From Prevotella sp. tf2-5 (lineage in GTDB: Bacteria; Bacteroidota; Bacteroidia; Bacteroidales; Bacteroidaceae): a stretch of 64,000 nucleotides of DNA. The notes below the pieces were generated by a model. The model was given only the letters and a program-made list of their open reading frames with translations, was not told where the DNA came from and ran no database searches. Shown one piece after another: positions 9,124 through 16,644 of the stretch. Position numbers and translations under genes: made by a program. Position 1 is the stretch's first letter, and each line of letters opens with the position of its first letter. Location: contig NZ_FOWK01000004.1 of NCBI RefSeq assembly GCF_900115435.1, forward strand, positions 62,001 through 126,000, read 5' to 3'.

Positions 9124-9155
9124 CAAAGATACAAAGATTTTTGAATTATAGCAAG
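9124..9155 (-). promoter_or_regulatory. Promoter for the 117-residue gene
   Basis: On the minus strand CTTG (9155-9152), 20 bases, then TATCTTTG (9131-9124) fits the Bacteroidota consensus with one mismatch in the -33 box. The ATG at 9115 follows at once, so the transcript would be nearly leaderless. Confidence 0.5.
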
Positions 9156-9178
9156 ATTTTGGTCAAAAAGATACAAGA

Positions 9179-9203
9179 AAGGTGCGCCAATAGGGCACAC
9201 CTT
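9179..9203 (-). terminator. Terminator of the M6-type protease gene
   Basis: AAGGTGcGCC and GGgCACACCTT form a stem of about 9 bp with one mismatch. On the minus strand it is followed by a T-rich run (TTTCTTGTATCTTTTTG). It lies about 40 bases beyond the protease stop codon. Confidence 0.6.
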
Positions 9204-9240
9204 ATAAAACATGTGGGTTAGGGAGGTAAAGTAGCTCAGC

Positions 9241-11460
9241 TTACTTAATCACGAACTTTTTGTCACCCTTGATGACGAGACCCTTGAAGTTCTTGTCAAC
9301 ACGCTGGCCAGCCATGTTGTAGGTGGGAGCATGAACATCGATGTTCTTGTCCTTGACAGTCTCGATGCCCGTAGCATCCTTCTTGTATGTCACGACAATG
9401 TCATCGACATAGCAAGTGGCCGAAGTATGCTTCGAATCATCCGTTGTGACAGCAATCTGGAAGCGTGTACCCTTGGGGATGTCACAGAACAAAAAATCCA
9501 GGGGCTCTGAGTCCGGTATTGTATAATAACTTTCAGCAGTTGGCAGTGCCGTCCATGTCGTACCATCTGTACTGGTACGGAAAAAAACGCGCAGGTTATA
9601 CTCTTCTGAATTCCTAATTCTGAACGAAATGCTGCGGAAATCCTTTTCAATAGCAGATGAACTTAGCATTCCATCCTTTTGCAGGCGTACGACATGCTCT
9701 CCGTTGCCATAATACAATGGTGACTGTACCACAGCAGCATTCGTCAAATCCCATGAGCAGAACTTTCCGGCCACTCCTGTCGCACCACTCTCACTCAGCG
9801 GAGTAGCCTCGAAATCTTCAATGGTTAAAGGATAGAGATCCTTGCCAGCCTGGAAACTGATAACACCGCCATTGGTTGTGATATCAAAGAGGTCAATAGC
9901 GGCCTCCTTGGTTCTCCAGCTAGCATTGGTGGCAGGCATCAGGTCAATACCCATATAGGGAGCATTGCCCACCAATTGCAGGCATTCGTCGCCCATACCC
10001 ACATTAACGGTATTAGAGATGAACTTCTGGGGATCAGAGGTATCGACGCGCCACACCAAGAGACCATGCTTGGGCAAAGACTCATCCCAGCCCTGCTTTT
10101 GGCGGTTCTCCACATAGAACACCTCACCGTCATTTTGTGTCTTGACAATGAACGCCTTATTTGACGTATTGAACGGCTCCAACGAATAGTTGCCAGCCAC
10201 CTCCAGCGTCGTGACGGTATTGTCGGCAAAGCCTAACACATAACGCTCAAAGGCGCTGTAGCCCACAGGTGACAGACCTTGATTAAAATTTACACCATCA
10301 TCCATCAAATCGTATTTGCCGGGAGTATGTGCAAGAAAGGAGCCATAGTGGTCGGCCAAACCTAATACGTGGCTGAACTCATGGCACATGGTGCCAATAC
10401 CGTCTGCATAGGCATGCTTATCGGACTGCGACTCATAGTCCTGTATCTCTACGCCACAGGCATAGCGCCCGAACTTCTTTCCATCGAATGACGGAAAGTT
10501 GAAATAGTCACATAATCTCTGCCCAGCGTCATTATAATCAGCGTAGTTGTTGGCATGGGGCCACATATACTTCATGTTATTACCTATCATATAACTACCA
10601 TAGCCCGCAAAGATGATATACACCATATCAACGAAACCGTCGTTATTCAGGTCATAGTTGTTGAAGTCCACCGTTTTGTCAGCCTCAGTCATGACAGCCT
10701 TCAGTATTTCAGCGGCCCTTTCACCCCATCCTTCTCTGATATTACCCAGTTCATCCTTCGGCCAGGGATACTCGCAAGAAATATTAATGGTGATAGGGCC
10801 CGTCACGTCGAACGTAGGATCGAAGATACCTAATGAGTTGTCATAGAAATAGTCACGGACGCTACCCTTGATATTAAAGGGATAGACCGACTTAGAGTCG
10901 TCTTTGTAATTCCTTTCACTGGTCAGTTTCTGATAGAACCCTTGCGGAGCCTGCATCTTAAAGGTCTTGTCACTCCAGTTCACCAGTAGCACCAGTCCCT
11001 TGAATTTCGAATAGTCGATGCGTTCAGAGATAGTGCCTGGCGTAACGGCACGACGCTGGCCGTGTTCCAGATTATCATACGTCGAACGATACATCTTGCT
11101 AATCTGCTTCTTCCACTGCTTGCCAGTCTCCGACATCTCAGGACGTTCCATCTTCTGGATATTGTTCAAGAACGCCTTCTCAGTTTCCTGACGAACCTCG
11201 GCATTACGAGCCACAAAAGCCGAAGCCGCTAACACGTGACCCTGCCTCACGGCGTAACGGTAGAAGCCGTCGCTACCCTTGACGACCGTATAGCCATCGG
11301 CAGTCGTTGTAAAACTTTGAAATTCGTCGCCATGCATCACCAACGTCACCGTAGTGCCGTCAGGCTGCAGTATATCGACGGGTTTCGAATACGCGGGGCG
11401 TCCCAACATCACCGCCACATTCAGCAGCAGCGTCATCATCAATACGATTCTCTTACTCAT
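9241..11460 (-). CDS. Secreted M6-family metalloprotease (immune inhibitor A type)
   Basis: This is a 739-residue exported protein with a signal peptide (MSKRIVLMMTLLLNVAVMLG). The zinc site HEFSHVLGLAD begins at His360, giving the HExxHxxGxxD pattern of M6 and related metzincin-like peptidases. A preceding Asp-rich stretch (NNYDLNNDGFVDMVYIIFAGYG) is typical of M6 enzymes. Residues ~530-690 form a beta-rich carbohydrate-binding-like or MAM-like domain. The last ~45 residues (TGIETVK.., YNMAGQRVDKNFKGLVI) resemble the type A sorting domain of the type IX secretion system, so surface anchoring or release is likely. It is transcribed alone from the promoter at 11493-11523 and ends at the hairpin at 9179-9203. 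Substrates are unknown. Confidence 0.88.
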   Translation of the reverse strand: MSKRIVLMMTLLLNVAVMLGRPAYSKPVDILQPDGTTVTLVMHGDEFQSFTTTADGYTVVKGSDGFYRYAVRQGHVLAASAFVARNAEVRQETEKAFLNNIQKMERPEMSETGKQWKKQISKMYRSTYDNLEHGQRRAVTPGTISERIDYSKFKGLVLLVNWSDKTFKMQAPQGFYQKLTSERNYKDDSKSVYPFNIKGSVRDYFYDNSLGIFDPTFDVTGPITINISCEYPWPKDELGNIREGWGERAAEILKAVMTEADKTVDFNNYDLNNDGFVDMVYIIFAGYGSYMIGNNMKYMWPHANNYADYNDAGQRLCDYFNFPSFDGKKFGRYACGVEIQDYESQSDKHAYADGIGTMCHEFSHVLGLADHYGSFLAHTPGKYDLMDDGVNFNQGLSPVGYSAFERYVLGFADNTVTTLEVAGNYSLEPFNTSNKAFIVKTQNDGEVFYVENRQKQGWDESLPKHGLLVWRVDTSDPQKFISNTVNVGMGDECLQLVGNAPYMGIDLMPATNASWRTKEAAIDLFDITTNGGVISFQAGKDLYPLTIEDFEATPLSESGATGVAGKFCSWDLTNAAVVQSPLYYGNGEHVVRLQKDGMLSSSAIEKDFRSISFRIRNSEEYNLRVFFRTSTDGTTWTALPTAESYYTIPDSEPLDFLFCDIPKGTRFQIAVTTDDSKHTSATCYVDDIVVTYKKDATGIETVKDKNIDVHAPTYNMAGQRVDKNFKGLVIKGDKKFVIK

Positions 11461-11492
11461 TTTTTTTCTGTTGCATAATCCTTATTTCTTTG

Positions 11493-11523
11493 CAAAGATA
11501 AGTTTTTTTATTCAAACGACAAA
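11493..11523 (-). promoter_or_regulatory. Promoter for the M6-type protease
   Basis: On the minus strand TTTG (11523-11520), 19 bases, TATCTTTG (11500-11493) is a full consensus match about 35 bases upstream of the ATG at 11460. The 352-base gap 11461-11812 holds this promoter, the divergent promoter at 11593-11624, the 33-bp repeat at 11547-11579 and a hairpin at 11688-11712, and no gene. Confidence 0.75.
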
Positions 11524-11546
11524 AGTTTATTCCGATAATATTCATA

Positions 11547-11579
11547 TATACAAAATACTCAACCAATGGCAGGGATAAA
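11547..11579 (+). repeat. 33-bp repeat, left copy
   Basis: TATACAAAATACTcAACC followed by aATGGCAGGGaTAAA. A second copy in the same orientation at 16675-16707 differs at only 3 of 33 positions. The two copies flank the GC-rich island (11.8-16.1 kb). Confidence 0.75.
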
Positions 11580-11592
11580 AAATGGGTGATTT

Positions 11593-11624
11593 CTTGTAGA
11601 TGTCGAGAAATTTATATATCTTTG
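11593..11624 (+). promoter_or_regulatory. Promoter of the GC-rich island genes
   Basis: CTTG (11593-11596), 20 bases, TATCTTTG (11617-11624). It predicts a leader of about 180 bases before the lipoprotein ATG at 11813. Confidence 0.6.
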
Positions 11625-11687
11625 CCACACATTACTATAAAACCCACGCTTATAACGCACAATACGACACCGAGTTATAAGAAAGTT

Positions 11688-11712
11688 GATCAAAGGAACC
11701 GTCCCTGTGATC
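11688..11712 (+). repeat. Imperfect hairpin in the lipoprotein leader
   Basis: GATCAAAGGAACC and GTCCCTGTGATC can pair imperfectly around a small loop. A related sequence (GGACTGTCCCTGTG) sits at 16140-16166 at the other end of the island. A further GCAGG..CCTGC stem follows near 11728-11756. Confidence 0.4.
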
Positions 11713-11812
11713 TGTGTCAGTCCGGCAGGCATTGGGCGGCTTGCGCTACCTGCACCGCCACGTTCCAGATTACGAAAGTGGAATAACAGTAAACAATTAA
11801 AACTAAACGGAA

Positions 11813-12628
11813 ATGAGAAAGATGATGAATTGGGTGCTCGTCGCCACCCTCTGTATCTGCGGCGCAAGTGCATTCACATCGTGCAGTAATAACGATGACA
11901 ATCCGGTAGTTGATAACAGCCTCGCCGAAAAGATTGTCGGCAAGTGGATTCATGCCGACACGGACGGGGAGACGGTCACGACTGACATGAAGTCGGTCTA
12001 TACCTTCACGAAGAATGGCTCCGCGCTGAAGGGCTTCTACAGCATGTCGATGGCGGAGAGCGGCGTGTGGACCTACAGGCAGGAGACCGACCTGACCATC
12101 AGCGGCAACACCATCACGATGACATCGCGCCTGGCCGACGGACAGCAGTCGGTGGTAGAACTGACCGCTGTCACCGTCAGCGGCGACGACCTGCGCTTCA
12201 CCGCCAAGATCACGCTCTCGAAGGACGGACAGGTGACAGCCACATACGGCCCGCGCCAGGAGCACTTCACCCGTACCGAGGCCGACTACACCGAGGCGGT
12301 CCTGGGTCTCTGGGAAATCACCTTCACCAGCGACAATCCCGAGTACGAATCTTCTGAGCCTTACCGCGAACTGTACCGCAGCGACGGCACCGCCAGTTTC
12401 TACGACCTCATCGACGGCCAGTGGGTGGAGGAGGAGACGACCTACAACGAATACTTCGCCGACGGCCCCCTGTTCTGCTTCCGCTGGCAAAAGCCGGGAC
12501 AGGAAGGACGGCACGAGAACTGGGAAATCGTCTCCTGCACGGGCAGCGAGATGGTCAATAAAGCCTTCCACCGGCGCACCGACGGCTCCACTTACACCAT
12601 CACCGCGCACTTGAAGAAAGTAGAATGA
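11813..12628 (+). CDS. Lipocalin-like lipoprotein
   Basis: This is a 271-residue lipoprotein with signal and lipobox AFTSC (lipid-modified Cys24), then SNNDDNP, a typical Bacteroidota export linker. Two similar beta-barrel-like halves each begin with the lipocalin-type phrase of the family: AEKIVGKWIHA near residue 40 and EAVLGLWEITF near 162, with YTFTKNGSALKG and RELYRSDGTASFYD after them. The pattern fits lipocalin-like domains common in Bacteroidota lipoproteins. GC content and GC at third codon positions are clearly higher than in the genes outside the island. It precedes the ABC transporter by 13 bases, so the two are likely co-transcribed. The ligand is unknown. Confidence 0.75.
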   Translation: MRKMMNWVLVATLCICGASAFTSCSNNDDNPVVDNSLAEKIVGKWIHADTDGETVTTDMKSVYTFTKNGSALKGFYSMSMAESGVWTYRQETDLTISGNTITMTSRLADGQQSVVELTAVTVSGDDLRFTAKITLSKDGQVTATYGPRQEHFTRTEADYTEAVLGLWEITFTSDNPEYESSEPYRELYRSDGTASFYDLIDGQWVEEETTYNEYFADGPLFCFRWQKPGQEGRHENWEIVSCTGSEMVNKAFHRRTDGSTYTITAHLKKVE

Positions 12629-12641
12629 CAAAATAAAAAAG

Positions 12642-15398
12642 TTGAAAAGCGTTATGGATATGTTTAGCAAGGTGACTGAGAGCTTCAGCAACAACCTGAT
12701 AGTGGAGGATCGCTACCGCATGATTCTCGACGGTCTGCAGGTGACGCTGCTTATCACGCTCTTTGCCGCCGTGCTGGGTACGATACTGGGCGGACTGGTG
12801 TGCTGGATGCGCATGAGCCGCCGCCGATGGCTGCAGCAAGTGGCACGGGTGTATATCGACTTGATGCGGGGCACGCCGGTGCTGGTGCTGCTCATGCTGA
12901 TGTACTATGTGGTGATGGCACCAGTGGATGCTACCGGCATCGTGGTGGCCATCGTCACCTTCGCCATGAATACTGCGGCATACATCAGCGAGATGCTGCG
13001 GACCACCATCCAGGGCATCGACCGCGGACAGACGGAGGCGGGCCTGGCCTTGGGCTTCACACAGCGGCAGACGTTCTTCCGTATTGTGCTGCCACAGGTG
13101 GTCCGTGCGGTGATGCCCGTCTATCAAGGCGAGATTATCAGTCTGCTGAAGGGCACGAGCATTGTAGGCTACATTGCCGTGGCCGACATGACGCGAGCCT
13201 CGGACCTGATACGCTCGCGCACGTTCGATGCCTTCTTCCCCCTCATCGTGACGGCCATTATCTATTTCGTTATGGCGTGGCTCATCGGAATGCTGCTTCA
13301 GTCACTGGTGCAGCGGCAACGTATGAAAGCTACGGTTGCGGCAGTGGTGCTGACACTGTTAGGTCTGGCGGGCTATATGTCCACGATGGACGGAGGCGAT
13401 GCTCCTGCCAACAGATCTGGCATTTCGTCGTCAGAGGTGCCTCCCGTCTTCAAGGCGCTAAAGGGCAAGAGTGTGGCCGTCATCATCGGCAGCATCCAGG
13501 ACATCGCCGTCACCAGCATGGCTCCCGATGCCGACATCCTGCGCATGACCACCACGACCGACCTGCTGGCTGCCCTGGAGAGCGGCAAGGTGGACGTGGC
13601 GGGCAGTGAGAGCCTGTCGCTGGATTTCAACAGGGAAATAGCCGACAAGGTGGACTCAGTGGGCGCCGGACTGGAGTCCATTCCCGTGGCTGCCATTTTC
13701 AAGCGGGGCAACACCGCCCTGCAGCAGGACTTCAACCAGTTCCTGGCCGACATACGCCGCGACGGCACCTACCAGAAGATCTACGACCGCTGGCAGCAGT
13801 CCGACGACCCCTCGGCCCTGACCATCCCCGAGCAGCGCGGTACAGGGCGCACCCTGCGCGTGGCCACCTATCCGGTCATGCCGCCGTTCAACTTTATCAA
13901 TTCCGGCAAGCCCTCTGGATTGGAGCCCGCCCTGCTGACGGAGTGGGCCAACCGTAGGAATTGGAAACTGGAATTTCTCGTGATGGACTTCGCCGCACAG
14001 ATTCCTGCCGTGCAGACGGGCAAGGCCGACATGGCCATGGGCGCCATCAGCGTCACCAAGGAGCGACAGAAGCAGGTGCTCTTCTCCGACGGCTATGTAG
14101 AGTCGCACATCGTGCTCATCACGCGAAAAGGGGAAGCAGGGATACTAAGCCTCACCCCCGCCCCCATTCCAAAGGGAGAGGGGCGTGATTACCTTTGGGG
14201 AGAACTGGCTATCCTAATTATTATAATAGGTGGCGGCACGTGGTTCTTCCTCCGCCGCAGACGTTTCACTACGTTACATTCTACTCCCCTCTCCTTGGGA
14301 GAAAGGCTACGGGTAGGCGAGCTCTGCTCGGGAATGGGGGCGGAGGTGAGGCTTGTTCACCTTCGAAAGAGCTACGGCTCGCTCGAAGTGCTGCGCGACA
14401 TCACCGTCGACATCCATCGCGGCGAGGTCATCTCCATCATCGGGCCTTCAGGCACGGGCAAGAGCACCCTGCTACGCTGTCTGAACCTGCTGGAGCAACC
14501 TACCGGCGGCAGTATCGTCGTCGATGGGGAAGACATTCTCGCCAAAGGCTATCCAGTCAACAGGCTGCGGCAGAAGATGGGCATGGTGTTCCAGTCGTTC
14601 AACCTCTTCGAGCATAAGACGGTGCTGGAGAACGTCATCTTCGCGCCCTGCCAGTTGCGTCGTATGCCAGAGGAAGAGGCACGCAGGGAGGGACTGGCAT
14701 TGCTGCGCAAGGTGGGACTGGCCGAGAAGGCCGACGTCTATCCGTCGAGCCTCTCCGGCGGACAGAAACAGCGTGTGGCCATCGCCCGCGCTCTGGCCAT
14801 GAAGCCCGACGTCATCCTCTTCGACGAGCCTACCTCGGCTCTCGACCCGACGATGGTGGGCGAGGTGCTCAGCGTTATCCGTCAGTTGGCCAAGGAGGGC
14901 ATGACGATGCTCATCGTCACACACGAGATGAAGTTTGCCCACGATGTAAGCACCCGTATCTTCTTCATGTACGACGGCTATATCCACGAGGACGGCTCGC
15001 CCCGGCAGATCTTCGAGTCGCCCGTCCACAGCGCCACCAAGGCCTTCATACAGCGCATCCGCAAGGAGGTGTTTGAGATTGACGGCCCTGACTTCGACTT
15101 CCTCGGCATGCACTCGGCTGTCAGTGCCTTCTGCCACAAGTACGCCATCCCTGAGAAGGAAGAGAAGGCCCAGCAGCTGATCGGCAAGATGCTCGACGGC
15201 GCAATGGCACCCTACCGCCCCATCACCGTGCGAATCACACACAGCGAGCAGTCGCTCGTCACGGCCCTTGACTTCATGGTGGAGAAAATGACTGCCACAC
15301 CGCTGAACGATGCCCATCGCAGCGAGCTCTCCGGGCAGTGCCGCCAGGTGATAGAGGAAGAGACCAAGCGCGGCTTCCGTGTGAAACTGATCATATAA
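12642..15398 (+). CDS. One-chain amino-acid-type ABC transporter: permease, binding domains, ATPase
   Basis: This is a single 918-residue polypeptide. Residues ~25-225 are a His/Glu-family (HAAP) ABC permease with TM segments and the EAA loop (EAGLALGFTQRQTFFRIVLP, ~127-146). After another TM (~231-248), residues ~265-385 (GKSVAVIIGSIQDIAV, DGTYQKIYDRW) and ~393-490 (TLRVATYPVMPPFNFI, ADMAMGAISVTKERQKQVLF) resemble family-3 solute-binding domains; the first looks shortened. A TM (~517-543) returns the chain to the cytoplasm before the ATPase: Walker A GPSGTGKST ~600, signature LSGGQKQR ~705, Walker B VILFDEP ~725, His loop IVTHE ~758. About 100 C-terminal residues have no call. The likely substrate is a polar amino acid such as glutamine. 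Inverted REP-like repeats are inserted in frame on both sides of the last TM. GC-rich like its neighbours. Confidence 0.88.
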   Translation: MKSVMDMFSKVTESFSNNLIVEDRYRMILDGLQVTLLITLFAAVLGTILGGLVCWMRMSRRRWLQQVARVYIDLMRGTPVLVLLMLMYYVVMAPVDATGIVVAIVTFAMNTAAYISEMLRTTIQGIDRGQTEAGLALGFTQRQTFFRIVLPQVVRAVMPVYQGEIISLLKGTSIVGYIAVADMTRASDLIRSRTFDAFFPLIVTAIIYFVMAWLIGMLLQSLVQRQRMKATVAAVVLTLLGLAGYMSTMDGGDAPANRSGISSSEVPPVFKALKGKSVAVIIGSIQDIAVTSMAPDADILRMTTTTDLLAALESGKVDVAGSESLSLDFNREIADKVDSVGAGLESIPVAAIFKRGNTALQQDFNQFLADIRRDGTYQKIYDRWQQSDDPSALTIPEQRGTGRTLRVATYPVMPPFNFINSGKPSGLEPALLTEWANRRNWKLEFLVMDFAAQIPAVQTGKADMAMGAISVTKERQKQVLFSDGYVESHIVLITRKGEAGILSLTPAPIPKGEGRDYLWGELAILIIIIGGGTWFFLRRRRFTTLHSTPLSLGERLRVGELCSGMGAEVRLVHLRKSYGSLEVLRDITVDIHRGEVISIIGPSGTGKSTLLRCLNLLEQPTGGSIVVDGEDILAKGYPVNRLRQKMGMVFQSFNLFEHKTVLENVIFAPCQLRRMPEEEARREGLALLRKVGLAEKADVYPSSLSGGQKQRVAIARALAMKPDVILFDEPTSALDPTMVGEVLSVIRQLAKEGMTMLIVTHEMKFAHDVSTRIFFMYDGYIHEDGSPRQIFESPVHSATKAFIQRIRKEVFEIDGPDFDFLGMHSAVSAFCHKYAIPEKEEKAQQLIGKMLDGAMAPYRPITVRITHSEQSLVTALDFMVEKMTATPLNDAHRSELSGQCRQVIEEETKRGFRVKLII
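14147..14354. repeat. Inverted pair of REP-like elements inside the ABC gene
   Basis: The left arm at 14147-14170 begins AAGCCTCACCCCCGCCCCC and is followed by AAAGGGAGAGGGG (to 14183). The right arm at 14331-14354, read in reverse complement, matches the left at 23 of 24 bases, and the right element also carries TCCCCTCTCCTTG at 14285-14297. Both are translated in frame (SLTPAPIPKGEG and STPLSLGERL..GMGAEVRL), and they bracket the segment encoding the TM helix at about residues 517-543. Confidence 0.8.
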
Positions 15399-15422
15399 TC
15401 ACTAACAGTAAATAATACGAAA

Positions 15423-16064
15423 ATGAACAAGAACGAGAAATTTGTCATCACGATCAATCGTGAGTTAGGTAGTGGCGGCCGCACCGTGGGCCGCCTTTTG
15501 GCAGAGAAACTGGGCGTGCCCTTCTACGACAAGGCCGTCATCAAGACCCTGCAGGAGAAGTATCACATCAGCCCTGAGGAGATTGAACGCCTGAAAGGCC
15601 GTAAGCACAGCTGGTGGGCCGACGTGGAGCGCATCCTGAAGATCGACTCGGGTATGAGCATGGACTACTACATGCCGAAGAAGGGCGATGCCACCGACCT
15701 GCTGACTACCGATGAGATGTTCAAGACCGAGACGCTCATCCTGCAGGACCTCGCCGCCGGGGAGTCGTGCGTGGTGGCCGGCCGCAGCGGCTTCCACGTG
15801 TTCCGCCTGCATCCCAACCACCTGAGCGTCCTCATCCAGGCCTCGATGGAGCACCGCATGGAGCGCGTGGTCCGCAAGCAGGGCATCACGCCTGAGGAGG
15901 CCCGCAAGATCATCGACCAGGTGGACAAGATGCGCGAGAACTACGTGAAGAAGTACACCGGCACCTCGCGCTACGACACCCGCAACTACCAGCTCGTCAT
16001 CTCTGCCGACGGCAAAACTGAGGAGCAGATGGCCGACCTCATCATGCAGTACATTGAAGATTGA
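15423..16064 (+). CDS. Cytidylate-kinase-like protein
   Basis: This is a 213-residue cytosolic protein. Residues 8-20 (VITINRELGSGGRTVG) are the P-loop of the cytidylate kinase-like family, where the usual GxGKS is replaced by GSGGRT. LLAEKLGVPFYDKAVI, CVVAGRSGFHVF and a basic lid segment (EHRMERVVRKQGITPEEARK) follow, and SRYDTRNYQLVI near the end. Proteins of this type differ from housekeeping Cmk and their substrate is unsettled. It follows the ABC gene by 24 bases and shares its high GC at third codon positions. Confidence 0.85.
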   Translation: MNKNEKFVITINRELGSGGRTVGRLLAEKLGVPFYDKAVIKTLQEKYHISPEEIERLKGRKHSWWADVERILKIDSGMSMDYYMPKKGDATDLLTTDEMFKTETLILQDLAAGESCVVAGRSGFHVFRLHPNHLSVLIQASMEHRMERVVRKQGITPEEARKIIDQVDKMRENYVKKYTGTSRYDTRNYQLVISADGKTEEQMADLIMQYIED

Positions 16065-16269
16065 CCATTCCTACTTCAACCGCTACGTGCTGAACAACCC
16101 CGAGTTCGAGCAGTTGCTGGGAGGCATCTTCAGGCAGTACTCACAAGGGGACTGTCCCTGTGTGAGCCAAACCCCTAACCTCCAACTAGTCTTGCGCCCT
16201 TTATTTATCGAGGTTTGCGGTATTTTTAGTGGGAGGATAGGGGCAAGACACTGTCTGTACAATATATAA
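16054..16269 (+). pseudogene. Truncated ORF at the end of the GC-rich island
   Basis: A frame opens with TTG at 16054, overlapping the kinase stop, and reads KIDHSYFNRYVLNNPEFEQ and then LLGGIFRQY up to about 16138. Up to there codon usage is island-like, with mostly G or C at third positions. At 16140 it runs into a hairpin and then into AT-rich repeats, where coding character stops. I read it as the 5' stub of a gene that was coupled to the kinase and lost its remainder. Family not recognised. It could also be a chance extension. Confidence 0.35.
16140..16166. repeat. Hairpin, CTCACAaGGGGAC / CCCTGTGTGAG
   Basis: An imperfect stem of about 10 bp with a short loop. The family resembles the hairpins at 4778-4807 and 11688-11712. 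It may act as terminator for the kinase gene; no long T-run follows. Confidence 0.5.
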
Positions 16270-16298
16270 ATTATATAATATTATAATATTATATAATT
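16269..16298. repeat. 30-bp perfect AT palindrome
   Basis: Two 15-bp arms (AATTATATAATATTA and its complement) with no loop. It lies at the left of the gene-free region 16270-17483 and is separate from the larger modules that follow. Confidence 0.8.
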
Positions 16299-16386
16299 CT
16301 GAAAATGTATCATTGTGCACAGATTAAAGTTTGCATAACAGTTAACAAATAACAGTTCCGATTTTCTGATTCGGTTTTCAATGATT

Positions 16387-16633
16387 GATTTCAGATTTCA
16401 GTTTTCAGTAAGTCAAAACGTTGAATGCTATGACAAATGACGGATGAACGAACGAACAGTTGAACAGTTATTCCATTTGCCAAAAAATGTTGACCACTAA
16501 TTTTATTATATATATATTATATATATATTATATATAATATATATATAATAATATAATATATAAACTTTTAGTTATATTTCTACTTTAGTAAACTGTTCGC
16601 TGTTCGTTCGTTCGCTTACTGAAATCTGAAATC
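16387..16633. repeat. Layered inverted-repeat module 1 with AT core
   Basis: Outer arms: GATTTCAGATTTCAG..CAGTAAG (16387-16412) against CTTACTGAAATCTGAAATC (16615-16633). Inner arms: GAACGAACGAACAGTTGAAC (16446-16465, extending to 16469) against the complementary run at 16591-16614. The centre (about 16501-16562) is nearly pure A/T and self-complementary. Each arm is itself built of short iterated words (GAAC, CAGATTT). Confidence 0.8.
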
Positions 16634-16644
16634 GCAAACTGTGA

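Noticed and set aside
11717..12694. Long open frame on the minus strand opposite the lipocalin-like gene
   Set aside because: It is antisense to a gene with lipobox and domain pattern, and its low-complexity translation is what GC-rich antisense frames give.
12800..13609. Second plus-strand open frame inside the ABC gene
   Set aside because: It overlaps the permease and binding domains in another frame, and its Gly/Arg/His-rich translation has no motif.
14472..15317. Open frame on the minus strand opposite the ABC ATPase
   Set aside because: It lies fully antisense to Walker and signature motifs; the open frame is due to high GC at third codon positions.
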